From: Promicromonospora umidemergens | Lineage (GTDB): Bacteria > Actinomycetota > Actinomycetes > Actinomycetales > Cellulomonadaceae | Reading direction: 5' to 3' | NCBI RefSeq assembly: GCF_024171995.1 | Contig: NZ_JAMTCT010000003.1 | Span: 124,001 to 188,000, forward strand | DNA length: 64,000 nucleotides | In this document: positions 7,775 through 16,847 of the stretch, one piece after another | Numbering within the stretch: the stretch's first letter is position 1 | How the letters are laid out: each line of letters opens with the position of its first letter | Translations under genes and position numbers: made by a program | The notes under the pieces: generated by a model | The model's input: only the letters and a program-made list of their open reading frames with translations | Told to the model about the DNA's origin: nothing | The model's database searches: none

Positions 7775-8590
7775 ATGACGACGGAGCTGAGCGACACCAC
7801 CCTGACCGCCGACAGGATCGTCCACCTCACCGACCAGCTTTCCGCCCTTTCCCACCTACGGCCGGACCCGCGTACGAACGCGCTCTTCGGCGACCTGGTC
7901 CAGGCGATCCTCTCGGCGCCCGACCGCCAGGCCCGCGAGATCCTCGCGCACCCTGAGGTCGACGGGCGGAGGAGCACAGTCCGAGACCTCTCCGCGCGCG
8001 GCGAGACCGCCCTTGAGCACGCCTGGGCCGAGCACATCGCCACCGCGCCCGACCCGAGGGCCGCGCTGGCCACGTTCCCCTATCTCGACAACTATGACCG
8101 GCTCACGGCCCTCGAGGTGCGCCTCCTCGTCCACGCGGGCGGCACGCCGAGGTCGGTGGCCGTGCTCGGCTGCGGACCGCTCCCCCTGAGCACCCTCGGC
8201 TACGCCGACGCGCTCGGCTGCCCCGTCGTCGGCCTGGACCGAGAACCCGCGGCGGTCGCCCTCGCCCGACGGGTCGCCACCCGGACCGGGTCCACCGCGG
8301 TGCGGTTCGAGGAGGCCGACGCCGCCGACGTCGGCCTCATGGGATACGACGCCGTGGTGCTCGCGGCACTGGTGGGCGAGACGCCGTCGGCCAAGGCGGC
8401 GATCCTGCGGCGGGTGGCCGGCGCCATGCGACCCGGCGCGATGCTGCTGGCGCGCAGCGCGCGCGGCCTGCGTACCCTCCTGTATCCACCGGTGGACCTG
8501 GGCGCGATGCCAGGCTTCGAGGTGCTGGAGGTCGTGCATCCCACCGACGACGTCATCAACTCGGTGGTGGTGGCCCGCAGACGCGCCTGA
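7775..8590 (+). CDS. nicotianamine synthase-like protein
   Basis: A 271-residue homologue of nicotianamine synthase, a SAM-using aminocarboxypropyl transferase that builds metal chelators (plant nicotianamine; staphylopine/pseudopaline-type opines in bacteria). Family marks are FPYLDNYDRLTALE (101-114), the SAM-site LGCGPLPLSTLGYA (131-144) and the C-terminal HPTDDVINSVVVARR. There is no strong ribosome binding site before the ATG, so it may be leaderless. No opine dehydrogenase, histidine racemase or metallophore transporter gene is adjacent, unlike cnt/zrp-type operons, so the product may be nicotianamine-like itself. Function is by homology only. Confidence 0.8.
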   Translation: MTTELSDTTLTADRIVHLTDQLSALSHLRPDPRTNALFGDLVQAILSAPDRQAREILAHPEVDGRRSTVRDLSARGETALEHAWAEHIATAPDPRAALATFPYLDNYDRLTALEVRLLVHAGGTPRSVAVLGCGPLPLSTLGYADALGCPVVGLDREPAAVALARRVATRTGSTAVRFEEADAADVGLMGYDAVVLAALVGETPSAKAAILRRVAGAMRPGAMLLARSARGLRTLLYPPVDLGAMPGFEVLEVVHPTDDVINSVVVARRRA

Positions 8591-8623
8591 AAGCGGTCGG
8601 CGGCCAGCACGACCCTCGTACGA

Positions 8624-8661
8624 CAAGGGCTCCCCGGTGCGAACACCGGGGAGCCATTGTC
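8624..8661. terminator. terminator hairpin between convergent genes
   Basis: Perfect 12-base arms (8628-8639 and 8644-8655) close a CGAA tetraloop; outer bases acaa/ttgt extend the stem. It lies between the stops of the nicotianamine synthase-like gene and the UPF0182 gene and can end transcription both ways. Confidence 0.75.
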
Positions 8662-8697
8662 TGACGCGTACCGCACGCTCAGCGTGCGACCAGCGGA

Positions 8698-11600
8698 CTA
8701 CCCTGCCGAGCCGCCCTGCGCCTCCTCGGCCGCGATCGCGTCCTCCAGCGCCTGCTGGAGGCGGTCCTGCGCCTCACCGTAAGCAGCCCAGTCACCGTCC
8801 TGCTGGGCGGCGGTGGCCTCCTCCATGGCGGTGGCCGCCTCCTGCAGCGCGGCGTCCAGCTCCGTGGACCCGCCACTACCCGGCTCTTCCGTCGCCGGGG
8901 CGGAGGGCTCACCGGACGGCTCGACGGAGGGCTCACCCGACGGCTCACCCGACGGTTCCGTGCCCGGCTCGCCGGTGGGCGGAGCGATCGGCGCTTCGTC
9001 CTCGGCCGTGCCGGCATCGCTGGCCTCGACACCCGAGTCGCCGTCGAACACCTGGTCCAGTGCCTCGTCGAGCGTGTCGGCGAAGCCGATGTTGTCACCA
9101 AAGGCGACCAGCACCTTGCGCAGCAGCGGGAACTGCGTGCCACCGGTCGACTGGATGTACACCGGCTGCACGTACAGCAGACCACCGCCGACCGGCAGGG
9201 TGAGCTGGTTGCCACGGCGCACCGTGGAGGCACCGATCTCGAGGATGTTCAGCTGCTCGGAGATCGTCGGGTTCGAGTCGAAGTTGTTCTGCACCTGGCC
9301 GGGGCCTGGCACCGTCGTATCTCGTGGCAGCTCCAGCAGGCGTAGCTTGCCGTAGTCCTCGGCTCTCGTGCCGTCCTTGCTACCTGCGTCGGCGTCCGCT
9401 GCGAGGAACCCGGTGAGCACCTCGCGGTCGGTGTTACCGCCAGGGATGAAGGTGGACGTCAAGGAGAACGACGACTCCTCCTGCCCCGGCATCTGCAGCG
9501 TCAGGTAGTACGGCGGCTGCAGCGGCGCAGTGGCCGCGTCCGACGTCGGGTCGGTCGGGTTGTTCCAGAAGTCCTGGCCCGAGAAGAACTCGGCCGAGTC
9601 CGTCACGTGGTACTGGCTGAGCAGGGTGCGCTGCACCTTGAACAGGTCCTCCGGGTACCGGACGTGGCTCATCAGGTCGCCCGAGATCTCCTCCATCGGC
9701 TTGACCGACGCCGGGAAGACGTTGGTCCAGGCCTTGAGGATGGGGTCCTCGTCGTCCCACGCGTACAGGTCGACTGACCCGTCGTAGGCGTCGACGGTGG
9801 CCTTCACCGAGTTGCGGATGTAGTTGACTTCCTCCGGCAGCTCGATGGGAGCGCCGCCCTGCTGCTGGGTCAGCGTGTCCGCCACCGCCTCGTCGAGCGG
9901 GGTCGACGCCGAGTACGGGTAGGCGTTGGTCGTGGTGTACGCGTCGACGATCCACTTCACGCGACCGTCCACGACAGCCGGGTAGACCTTGTTGTCGAGC
10001 GTGAGCCACGGCGCGACCTTGCTGACGCGCTGCTGGGGGTCGCGGTCGTACAGGATCTGCGACTCGCTCGTCACGCGGTCGGAGAACAGGAGCTGCTCCT
10101 CGCCGAACTTCAGCGCGAACAGCAGCTTGCTCCCGAACGACCCGACGCTCGGCCCGGCCTCGCCGGCGAAGGTCGTGTTGACCTGGCCACCGTTCTCCTG
10201 GTCGTCGGCCTGGTAGTCGAGCTCCCATGCCTTCGTGCCCTCGGGGGCCCCCACGATCGAGTAGGTGTCGGTGCTCGGGCTGAAGTAGATGCGGGGCTCG
10301 TACCCGCCCTCGAGGTCGGTGATGGCGCCCTCCGACGGGATGCCACCCTCGAAGAACGCCGGGCGTCCGTCCGGGCCGGTCTGCTCACCGAACGCGGCCA
10401 CGACCCCGTAGCCGTGCGTGTACACCGTGTGGTCGTTGACCCAGTTGCGCTGGTCCTGACCCAGGCCGTCGAGGTTCAGCTCGCGCACCGCGATCACGGT
10501 GTCCCGGGACTCGCCGTCGATCTCGTAGCGGTCGACCGACAACGAGTCGTCGAAGTTGTAGTACTGCTTGTTCTGCTGCAGCTGCCGGAACGACGGCGAC
10601 ACGATCTGCGGGTCCAGCAGGCGGATCGACGCGGCGGTCTCGGCGTCCGACCGCAGTGCGCCCTCTTCCGCCTCGGTCGTTGCGTCGTACTGTTCCTTCT
10701 CGACGTCGTCGATACCGAACGCCGACAACGTAGCGTCGATGTTGCGCTGGATGAACTCGCTCTCCAGCTCCTGCGCGTTCGGGTTCACCTGGAAGCGCTG
10801 CACGACCGCGGGGTAGATACCGCCGATCGCGATGGCGGAGACCACCATGAGCCCGACACCGATGGCCGGCAGCCGCCAGTCACCACGGAACGCGGTGACG
10901 ATGAACAGCACGGCGACGAAGATCGCCACGACCGCGAGAATCCCCTTGGAGGGGATCACCGCGTTCACGTCGGCGTACGAAGCGCCGTCGAAGCGGTCAC
11001 CCGTGTTCGTCAGGAGCGAGTAGCGGTCCAGCCAGTAGTTCGCGGCGATCAGCAGCAGGCCGACCGCGCCGACGACGGACAGATGGATGCGCGCGGAGGG
11101 GGTCGTACGAGGGCCGCCCGCCGCCGAAGGGCCGACCCGGAGCCCGCCGTACAGGTAGTGCGTGATCAGCCCGGCGATACCGGCGATCACGACCACCGAG
11201 ATGAGGAACCCGACGCTGAACCGCAGCATGGGCAGCGTGAAGACGAAGAACCCGAGGTCCATGTTGAACTCGGGGTCGGTCTCGCCGAAGGACTCGCCGT
11301 TGAACGCCAGCAGCACCGTGCGCCACTGCGCCGACGCCGCGAGGCCCGCGAAGAAGCCGACGAGCACCGGTGCGGCGATCATCACTACCCGGCGCAGCGG
11401 CTCGACCGCCTCGCGGTACTGGTCGAGCGTCGCCTGCTCGGGCGTGCTCGGGGCGTAGATCGGGCGCGACCGGTAGGCGGCGGTGAAGGACCAGAACACT
11501 GTCCCAGCCATGATCAGGAACCCTGCGGCGAACAGGGCGGCGCGCGTGCCCCACTCGGTCCAGATCACCCGGGAGAACCCGAGCTGCTCGAACCACTTCA

Positions 11601-11742
11601 CCTCGGTCCAGAACTGCGCTAGAAGGAGCAGCGCCGCGACGACGACGGCGACCGCGACTACCGCCACCCCCAGCGGACTGCGTCGTCGGGCTCGGGGGGT
11701 GCCGCCGCCGGAAGGGCGACGAGGTGCTGCGGCGAAGGACAC
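8698..11742 (-). CDS. UPF0182 family large membrane protein
   Basis: A 1014-residue member of UPF0182 (M. tuberculosis Rv3193c family), function unknown. About seven hydrophobic segments lie in the first ~320 residues (first ~24-44), followed by a large predicted extracytoplasmic domain. The C-terminus has a low-complexity GEPSGEPS-type linker and an Ala/Glu-rich coiled-coil-like tail. It starts at GTG (11742) with GAGGT upstream. It pairs with the PDZ-protease gene upstream, a neighbour relation conserved in actinobacteria, suggesting a joint role at the membrane. Confidence 0.92.
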   Translation of the reverse strand: MSFAAAPRRPSGGGTPRARRRSPLGVAVVAVAVVVAALLLLAQFWTEVKWFEQLGFSRVIWTEWGTRAALFAAGFLIMAGTVFWSFTAAYRSRPIYAPSTPEQATLDQYREAVEPLRRVVMIAAPVLVGFFAGLAASAQWRTVLLAFNGESFGETDPEFNMDLGFFVFTLPMLRFSVGFLISVVVIAGIAGLITHYLYGGLRVGPSAAGGPRTTPSARIHLSVVGAVGLLLIAANYWLDRYSLLTNTGDRFDGASYADVNAVIPSKGILAVVAIFVAVLFIVTAFRGDWRLPAIGVGLMVVSAIAIGGIYPAVVQRFQVNPNAQELESEFIQRNIDATLSAFGIDDVEKEQYDATTEAEEGALRSDAETAASIRLLDPQIVSPSFRQLQQNKQYYNFDDSLSVDRYEIDGESRDTVIAVRELNLDGLGQDQRNWVNDHTVYTHGYGVVAAFGEQTGPDGRPAFFEGGIPSEGAITDLEGGYEPRIYFSPSTDTYSIVGAPEGTKAWELDYQADDQENGGQVNTTFAGEAGPSVGSFGSKLLFALKFGEEQLLFSDRVTSESQILYDRDPQQRVSKVAPWLTLDNKVYPAVVDGRVKWIVDAYTTTNAYPYSASTPLDEAVADTLTQQQGGAPIELPEEVNYIRNSVKATVDAYDGSVDLYAWDDEDPILKAWTNVFPASVKPMEEISGDLMSHVRYPEDLFKVQRTLLSQYHVTDSAEFFSGQDFWNNPTDPTSDAATAPLQPPYYLTLQMPGQEESSFSLTSTFIPGGNTDREVLTGFLAADADAGSKDGTRAEDYGKLRLLELPRDTTVPGPGQVQNNFDSNPTISEQLNILEIGASTVRRGNQLTLPVGGGLLYVQPVYIQSTGGTQFPLLRKVLVAFGDNIGFADTLDEALDQVFDGDSGVEASDAGTAEDEAPIAPPTGEPGTEPSGEPSGEPSVEPSGEPSAPATEEPGSGGSTELDAALQEAATAMEEATAAQQDGDWAAYGEAQDRLQQALEDAIAAEEAQGGSAG

Positions 11743-11876
11743 GACTGCGTTACCTCACGTCATCAAATGGTTGGGCCGTACCACGATGGAACGACCAGGC
11801 TCTGCTCAAGGTTCCCAGCACAAGGTTCCCACATCCTCCAGATGTGCAACACACGGTCAACAGCAGCACCCGGAGG

Positions 11877-12992
11877 TCAGGAACACGTCGGGAGGTCATC
11901 GCCCTCGCCGCGCCCGATCTGCTCGACGGCGTCGTAGGCCTCTGCGAGCGTCGCCACCCGCACGACGTTCAGCCCGTCGGGCACGTTGCCCACCACCTGC
12001 GGACAGTTGTCCGCCGGGGCGAGGAACCATTCGGCCTCGTCACGGACGGCCCCGTACAGCTTCTGCTCGATGCCGCCGATGGGACCCACCGTGCCCTCGG
12101 GGCTCATGGTGCCCGTACCGGCAATGACCTGGCCGTTCGCCTCGTCCTCCGGCGTGAGCTTGTCGATGATCCCGAGCGCGAACATGGTGCCGGCGCTCGG
12201 CCCGCCGATGTTCTCGATCTCGATCGAGACGTCCACGGGGAAGTCGTACTGCGGGTCGATGAAGACGCCGAGCACCGCCCGCTCCTCGTTGCCCGTGGTG
12301 GTGATGTCGACCTCCATCGTGCGCTTGCCGCGCTGCACGCCGAGCGTCACGACGTCACCAGGGCTCGTCTCGGCGAGCCCGTCGATGAGGTCCGAGTAGG
12401 TGCCGACCGGCGCACCTTGGAACCCGGTGATGACGTCGCCATCGTTTAGCTTGCCCTCAGCCCCGGAACCTGGCTCCGTACCGGCGACGTCCAGGACGGC
12501 CGGCACGTCGTAGCCGAGTGCCGGGTGTGTCAGGGCCGCGACCGTTGCCGACTCCTGCGACGACACCATCTCGGCCTGGCTGGCCTCCTGCTGCTGCTCC
12601 TTGGTGATCGCCTCGGGGAAGATGGCTTCCACCGGGAGCACGGAGCGCTGCGGGTCCAGCCAGCCCTGGATCACCTGCCCGGACAACATCGGGTAGCCCG
12701 GCCCGCCGAGCACCGACACCGTCGTCAGGCGCAGCTCGCCCGTCGACTCGTACGTCCGGGCGCCGTCGATCTGGATGAGGTTGCGCTGCAGCGTGTCCTC
12801 TGTGGGCCCCGGCGAGCGCATCGCGTAGGGCGTCGGCACCACCAGCGCCACCGCCGCGAGAGCGGCCGTGGCCAGCAGGGAGACACCCAGCGTCACGGTG
12901 CGGCGCGCAATCGGTTCGCCCGCGGCCGGCTCGTCACCGAACGGCGACGGCTCGGGCTGCGGGGCGTGCTGGCGGTCGCGCATATCGGTCAC
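11877..12992 (-). CDS. PDZ domain, Lon-like membrane-anchored serine protease
   Basis: About 371 residues: a short cytoplasmic N-terminus, one membrane segment near residues 30-52, a PDZ domain (LNDGDVITGFQGAPVG region) and a C-terminal Lon-type protease domain. The catalytic Ser lies in GGPSAGTMFALG and the Lys in GGIEQKLYGA, the Ser-Lys dyad of Lon. This is the YlbL/Rv3194c family. The GTG at 12992 best fits GAGGA upstream; an ATG at 12983 is also possible. Probably processes exported or membrane proteins; targets unknown. Confidence 0.88.
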   Translation of the reverse strand: MTDMRDRQHAPQPEPSPFGDEPAAGEPIARRTVTLGVSLLATAALAAVALVVPTPYAMRSPGPTEDTLQRNLIQIDGARTYESTGELRLTTVSVLGGPGYPMLSGQVIQGWLDPQRSVLPVEAIFPEAITKEQQQEASQAEMVSSQESATVAALTHPALGYDVPAVLDVAGTEPGSGAEGKLNDGDVITGFQGAPVGTYSDLIDGLAETSPGDVVTLGVQRGKRTMEVDITTTGNEERAVLGVFIDPQYDFPVDVSIEIENIGGPSAGTMFALGIIDKLTPEDEANGQVIAGTGTMSPEGTVGPIGGIEQKLYGAVRDEAEWFLAPADNCPQVVGNVPDGLNVVRVATLAEAYDAVEQIGRGEGDDLPTCS

Positions 12993-13156
12993 CGGCCCAT
13001 CATTCCTCACTTGGCTGGAGGTTCCGTGAAAGCGGCCCGACGGCGGCGTGGGCACCTGCTCGCACCATGCCAAGCACTACGCCGTCGGGCAAAGAATTTC
13101 CACTTGAACGGTGTGTTATAGCCCACGCCACGCCGATAACACGCTACGGTCGTTCC

Positions 13157-13699
13157 GTGGCCCACGACGCCTTGACGTCCGTGGAGGTGCGCCGGAGCCG
13201 CCGTCGCACCGCCACGGTGAGCGCATATCGCGACGGTGGACGGACCATCGTCGCCATTCCCGCGCGCTTCTCTCGGGCACAGGAACGAGAGTGGGTGGCC
13301 AAGATGGTGGCCCGGCTCGAGGACAAGGAACGGCGCCGCCGTCCGTCCGACCAAGAGCTGATGGACCGTGCCGGTGAGCTCTCCATCAAGTACCTCGACG
13401 GCCACGCCAAGCCGTCGAGCGTGCGCTGGTCGACGAACCAGGGTCGACGCTGGGGGTCTTGCACGCTGCTCGACGGCTCCATCCGGATCTCCACCCGGGT
13501 CCAGGGCATGCCCTCCTGGGTGCTCGACTACGTGCTGCTGCACGAGCTGGCACACCTGCTGCACGCCGGCCACGGTCCCGAGTTCTGGAAGATCCTCGAG
13601 GTGTACCCGAGGACCGACCGGGCGCGCGGTTTCCTGGAGGGCGCGTCGTTCGCGCAGGACGACCCCGGCCAGATCACCTCCGACGACGGGGACGACTGA
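13157..13699 (+). CDS. YgjP-like (DUF45) zinc metallopeptidase
   Basis: A 180-residue putative metallopeptidase of the YgjP/DUF45 group. The family motif WSTNQGRRWGSC leads into HELAHLLHAGHG, which gives zinc ligands HExxH plus a downstream His. The GTG at 13157 is chosen because the conserved domain begins directly after it; no clear ribosome binding site is seen. It is divergent from the PDZ-protease gene. Confidence 0.82.
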   Translation: MAHDALTSVEVRRSRRRTATVSAYRDGGRTIVAIPARFSRAQEREWVAKMVARLEDKERRRRPSDQELMDRAGELSIKYLDGHAKPSSVRWSTNQGRRWGSCTLLDGSIRISTRVQGMPSWVLDYVLLHELAHLLHAGHGPEFWKILEVYPRTDRARGFLEGASFAQDDPGQITSDDGDD

Positions 13700-13764
13700 C
13701 GAGTCCCGACGAGCCGCCGCCACGGCGGAGGCCGCTGCGCGGCTCTGATCGCCGCGCGACAGCC

Positions 13765-14982
13765 TCAGCCGATGGGAAGCGGACGGCGCTCCCTACGGTT
13801 CAGTGCCACGGCGACAAGTCCGCAGCCGACGGCGACCACCGCGAACGGGAGTGCGGCAGCGAGGTCGAACAGGGCGGTGAACATGATCGGTCCGACAAGC
13901 TCCGCGACGACGAACGAGTACTGGAACGCGGCGAGATACCTTCCCCGCGCGCCTCGTGCGAGCTCGTCGACCAGTGCCGTGGACGACGGTGCGTGCAGGA
14001 TCTCGGCGACGCTCAGCAGGGCGACGCCGAGCAGGAGCACCAGGGCGGCCGCGGCCAAGGGCAGAGTCATCGCGACGGCGAGGACGGCGAAGGCGCCGGA
14101 CCACAGGAGCGCCGCACGCTTCAAGAGCCGCACCTTCGACGTGCGGGACGACAGGTCGGCACCGCGTGCCGACAGCACCGCGACCAGCAGGGCGTTGGCG
14201 ACCAGGAGGGCAGCCGTCAACCAGCCCGGTCCGTCCAGCCGCGAACGGACGACCGTGGGCAACGAGAGGCCGAAGAACAGGGTCGCCAGTGCAAGCACGC
14301 TGTTCAGCGCGAGAAACCGCAGGAACACGCGGTCCCGGAGGATCGAGACATAGGTCGACGGCTCGTCGCCGGGAGCATCGCCCGCTCGCGGCCTGGTCCG
14401 CACGACACCGAGGATCAGGCCTGTCGAGAGAGCGGTGCACCCCGACGCCGCCCAGGCGAGCGCCAGGTAGGCGCCCTCCGCCTGGACCGAGATCACGGCT
14501 CCCGTGATGAGCCCGCCGACGACGATGCCGACCGTCCGAGCCGCGTTGAGGCGACCGAACCACTGCTCCATCGACAGGCCGTCCCTGGTCTCCGCGTAGT
14601 CCGCGAGGAAGGTGAACACCGACGACCAGAAGAGCCGCACCCCGACGGCCAGCACGGCTGATGCGAGCAACACTTCGAGCGGGTCGCGGGCTACGACGAA
14701 ACCTGCGTACGCGACGGCCTGGAGCCCTAGCCCGACAGCCACGACGGGATGGGCGGTCCAGCGATCGACCAGCATCCCGGTCACGAGGGGAAGCGGGAGC
14801 CCGATCAGGACGCTCCCGCTGATGATCGCGCCCAGCACGGGGAGCGGGATGTCGGTCAGGACAGTGAAGTAGACCAGCGACAGCGGGAGGAACAGGCCTC
14901 CGGACAGTGCTGCGAGAGACAAGGAAAGAGTGAGGCAGGCGTCGATACGCCCGGGTGCACGCTGAGGCACGGGAGAGGTCAC
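13765..14982 (-). CDS. MFS transporter
   Basis: A 405-residue major facilitator with about twelve hydrophobic helices and an arginine-rich central loop typical of drug/H+ antiporter-like members. The start is probably the GTG at 14982; a second in-frame GTG lies four codons on and neither has a strong ribosome binding site. The substrate is unknown. It stands alone, convergent with the metallopeptidase gene. The gap 14983-15153 shows no gene. Confidence 0.85.
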   Translation of the reverse strand: MTSPVPQRAPGRIDACLTLSLSLAALSGGLFLPLSLVYFTVLTDIPLPVLGAIISGSVLIGLPLPLVTGMLVDRWTAHPVVAVGLGLQAVAYAGFVVARDPLEVLLASAVLAVGVRLFWSSVFTFLADYAETRDGLSMEQWFGRLNAARTVGIVVGGLITGAVISVQAEGAYLALAWAASGCTALSTGLILGVVRTRPRAGDAPGDEPSTYVSILRDRVFLRFLALNSVLALATLFFGLSLPTVVRSRLDGPGWLTAALLVANALLVAVLSARGADLSSRTSKVRLLKRAALLWSGAFAVLAVAMTLPLAAAALVLLLGVALLSVAEILHAPSSTALVDELARGARGRYLAAFQYSFVVAELVGPIMFTALFDLAAALPFAVVAVGCGLVAVALNRRERRPLPIG

Positions 14983-15153
14983 TTTCGATGGGAAACAGGC
15001 ATGAGTGAGATCCCGGCGAGCTCTTGGCTCGACGGGTACTTCAGCTCTGTCTGACGTCCATCAGCGCCGACACTAGCCCCCGGTCAGCTGGGAAGCCACG
15101 GCAATCGAGTGGTCCGTACCGGACCGGCGCCCACGCTCGACGCCGGCCTCAGG

Positions 15154-16695
15154 TCAGCCTCGCCCCTCGCCCTTCGTCCCGTCAGCGGGACCGTCCTCTT
15201 CCGCGGGGCTGTCCTTTTCGGCCGGGCCGTCCTGTTGGGCAGGGCCGTCCTGTTCAGCGGGCGTATCGTCCGAGCCCTTGTTGTCAGCGGGCTGGTCATC
15301 GCCCGCCATGTCCTCGCCGAAGATCTCCTTGAGCGCTGCGTCCACGTCGGCGTGCTCGTTCTCCGCGGCCTCGCGGCGCACCAGGTAGCCCGACGGGTCG
15401 TCGAGGTCCTGGGTACCGGGCAGCAGGTCGGGGTGGTCCCACACGGCGTCGCGCCCCATGGTGCCGTGGACACGCGCCACTATCGAGAACAGGGTCGCCG
15501 CGTCGCGCGACCGGCGCGGCCGCAGCTCCAGCCCGACCAGGGTCGAGAACGTCTGCTCGGCGGGCCCGCCGGCGGCGCGCCGACGTCGGATCATCTCCCG
15601 CAGCGGGATCGCGTGCGGCAGGTGCGGCAGGGTGGCGATGGCGCTGACCTCGTCGACCCAGCCCTCCACCAGTGCAAGCGTGGTCTCCAGGTTGAGCAGC
15701 ACGGACTTTTGCTCGTCCGTGTTCTGCAGCCCGAACACTCCACCGGACAGGGCGCTGCGCAGGGCGTCGGAGTCGGCGAGATCGATGTCCCGCACCTGGG
15801 ACTCGAGCGCGTCGAGGTCGATGGTGATGCCGCGCGCATAGCGCTCCACTATCGACAGGAGGTGCGACCGGAGCCACGGGACATGGGTGAACAGCCGGGC
15901 GTGGGCGGACTCGCGGACCGCCAGGAACTGCCGGACCTCCTCGATCGGCGCGTCCAGACCCTCCGCAAACGCGGCCACGTTGGTGGGCAGCAGCACGGTG
16001 TCCGGGCTGTCCAGCAGCGGCAGGCCGACGTCCGTGGCGCCGAACACCTCGTGCGAGAGCGTGCCGGCGGCCTGGCCGACCTGCATGCCGAACACCGCCG
16101 AACCGAGCCTCCGCATCATCTGGGCCGGGTCGATCGAACCGCCGAGACCGTGCAGCACGCCCGCGGGCATCCCCGGGATCGCCTCACCGTCGTCGATGCC
16201 CTCAGGGAGCTGGTCGCGCAGCACGGTCGCGAGGGCCTCCGAGACGGAGGAGGCGACGGGGGCCGCCAGCTGGTTCCACACCGGGAGCGTGGCCTCCACC
16301 CACTCGGACCGGTTCCAGGCGCGCCTGGTCCCGCCGGCGGGCGGAAGGTCGGTGACGGCGTCGAGCCAGAGCTCGGCCACGGCCAGCGCGTCGGTGGCCT
16401 CCTTGGCCTGCTTTCCCGTCAGGGACGGGTCGCCCTTGCTGACGGCGACCTGCCGGGCGACGTCGTGCGCGACGTCGGCGTTGACCGGTCCGGCGCCCTC
16501 GGCCGAGAGCATCTTCTGCACCTGGGCCAGCGCGTACTGCATCATCACGGGGTCGGGTGGTCCGCCGAGGGCGGTCGGGTCGATACCCCGCTCCCGCATC
16601 TCGGCCATCACTTCGTCTGCGCCGTCGCCGAGCATGGAGCGCAGCATCTCCTCCCACGACTGGGGAGTCTCGCCGGGCTGGTGCTGGTCGCTCAT
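15154..16695 (-). CDS. DUF2342 family, zinc-metalloprotease-like protein
   Basis: A 513-residue DUF2342 protein (Rv3195-like). This family is annotated as zinc-dependent metalloprotease or hydrolase, but the usual HExxH helix is replaced here by ESAHARLF, so catalysis is unproven. After ~450 residues a disordered acidic tail repeats PAEQDGPA-like units, encoded by short DNA repeats. The ATG at 16695 (SDQHQPGE) is preferred to an upstream in-frame ATG. It is divergent from the ThiF-like gene. Confidence 0.85.
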   Translation of the reverse strand: MSDQHQPGETPQSWEEMLRSMLGDGADEVMAEMRERGIDPTALGGPPDPVMMQYALAQVQKMLSAEGAGPVNADVAHDVARQVAVSKGDPSLTGKQAKEATDALAVAELWLDAVTDLPPAGGTRRAWNRSEWVEATLPVWNQLAAPVASSVSEALATVLRDQLPEGIDDGEAIPGMPAGVLHGLGGSIDPAQMMRRLGSAVFGMQVGQAAGTLSHEVFGATDVGLPLLDSPDTVLLPTNVAAFAEGLDAPIEEVRQFLAVRESAHARLFTHVPWLRSHLLSIVERYARGITIDLDALESQVRDIDLADSDALRSALSGGVFGLQNTDEQKSVLLNLETTLALVEGWVDEVSAIATLPHLPHAIPLREMIRRRRAAGGPAEQTFSTLVGLELRPRRSRDAATLFSIVARVHGTMGRDAVWDHPDLLPGTQDLDDPSGYLVRREAAENEHADVDAALKEIFGEDMAGDDQPADNKGSDDTPAEQDGPAQQDGPAEKDSPAEEDGPADGTKGEGRG

Positions 16696-16847
16696 AGAGT
16701 CACCGTAACCGGGTCCGCAAGGTCTACGCCGTCCATTTGGCTCTGGGCGCACACGGGAACTTCCGGCTCTCGCGATGCTTTGGATATACCTCTGGAACTG
16801 TGGACGAGCACCCGCGGCGAACGCCGCCGTCGGGCATCGTTGTGGGC

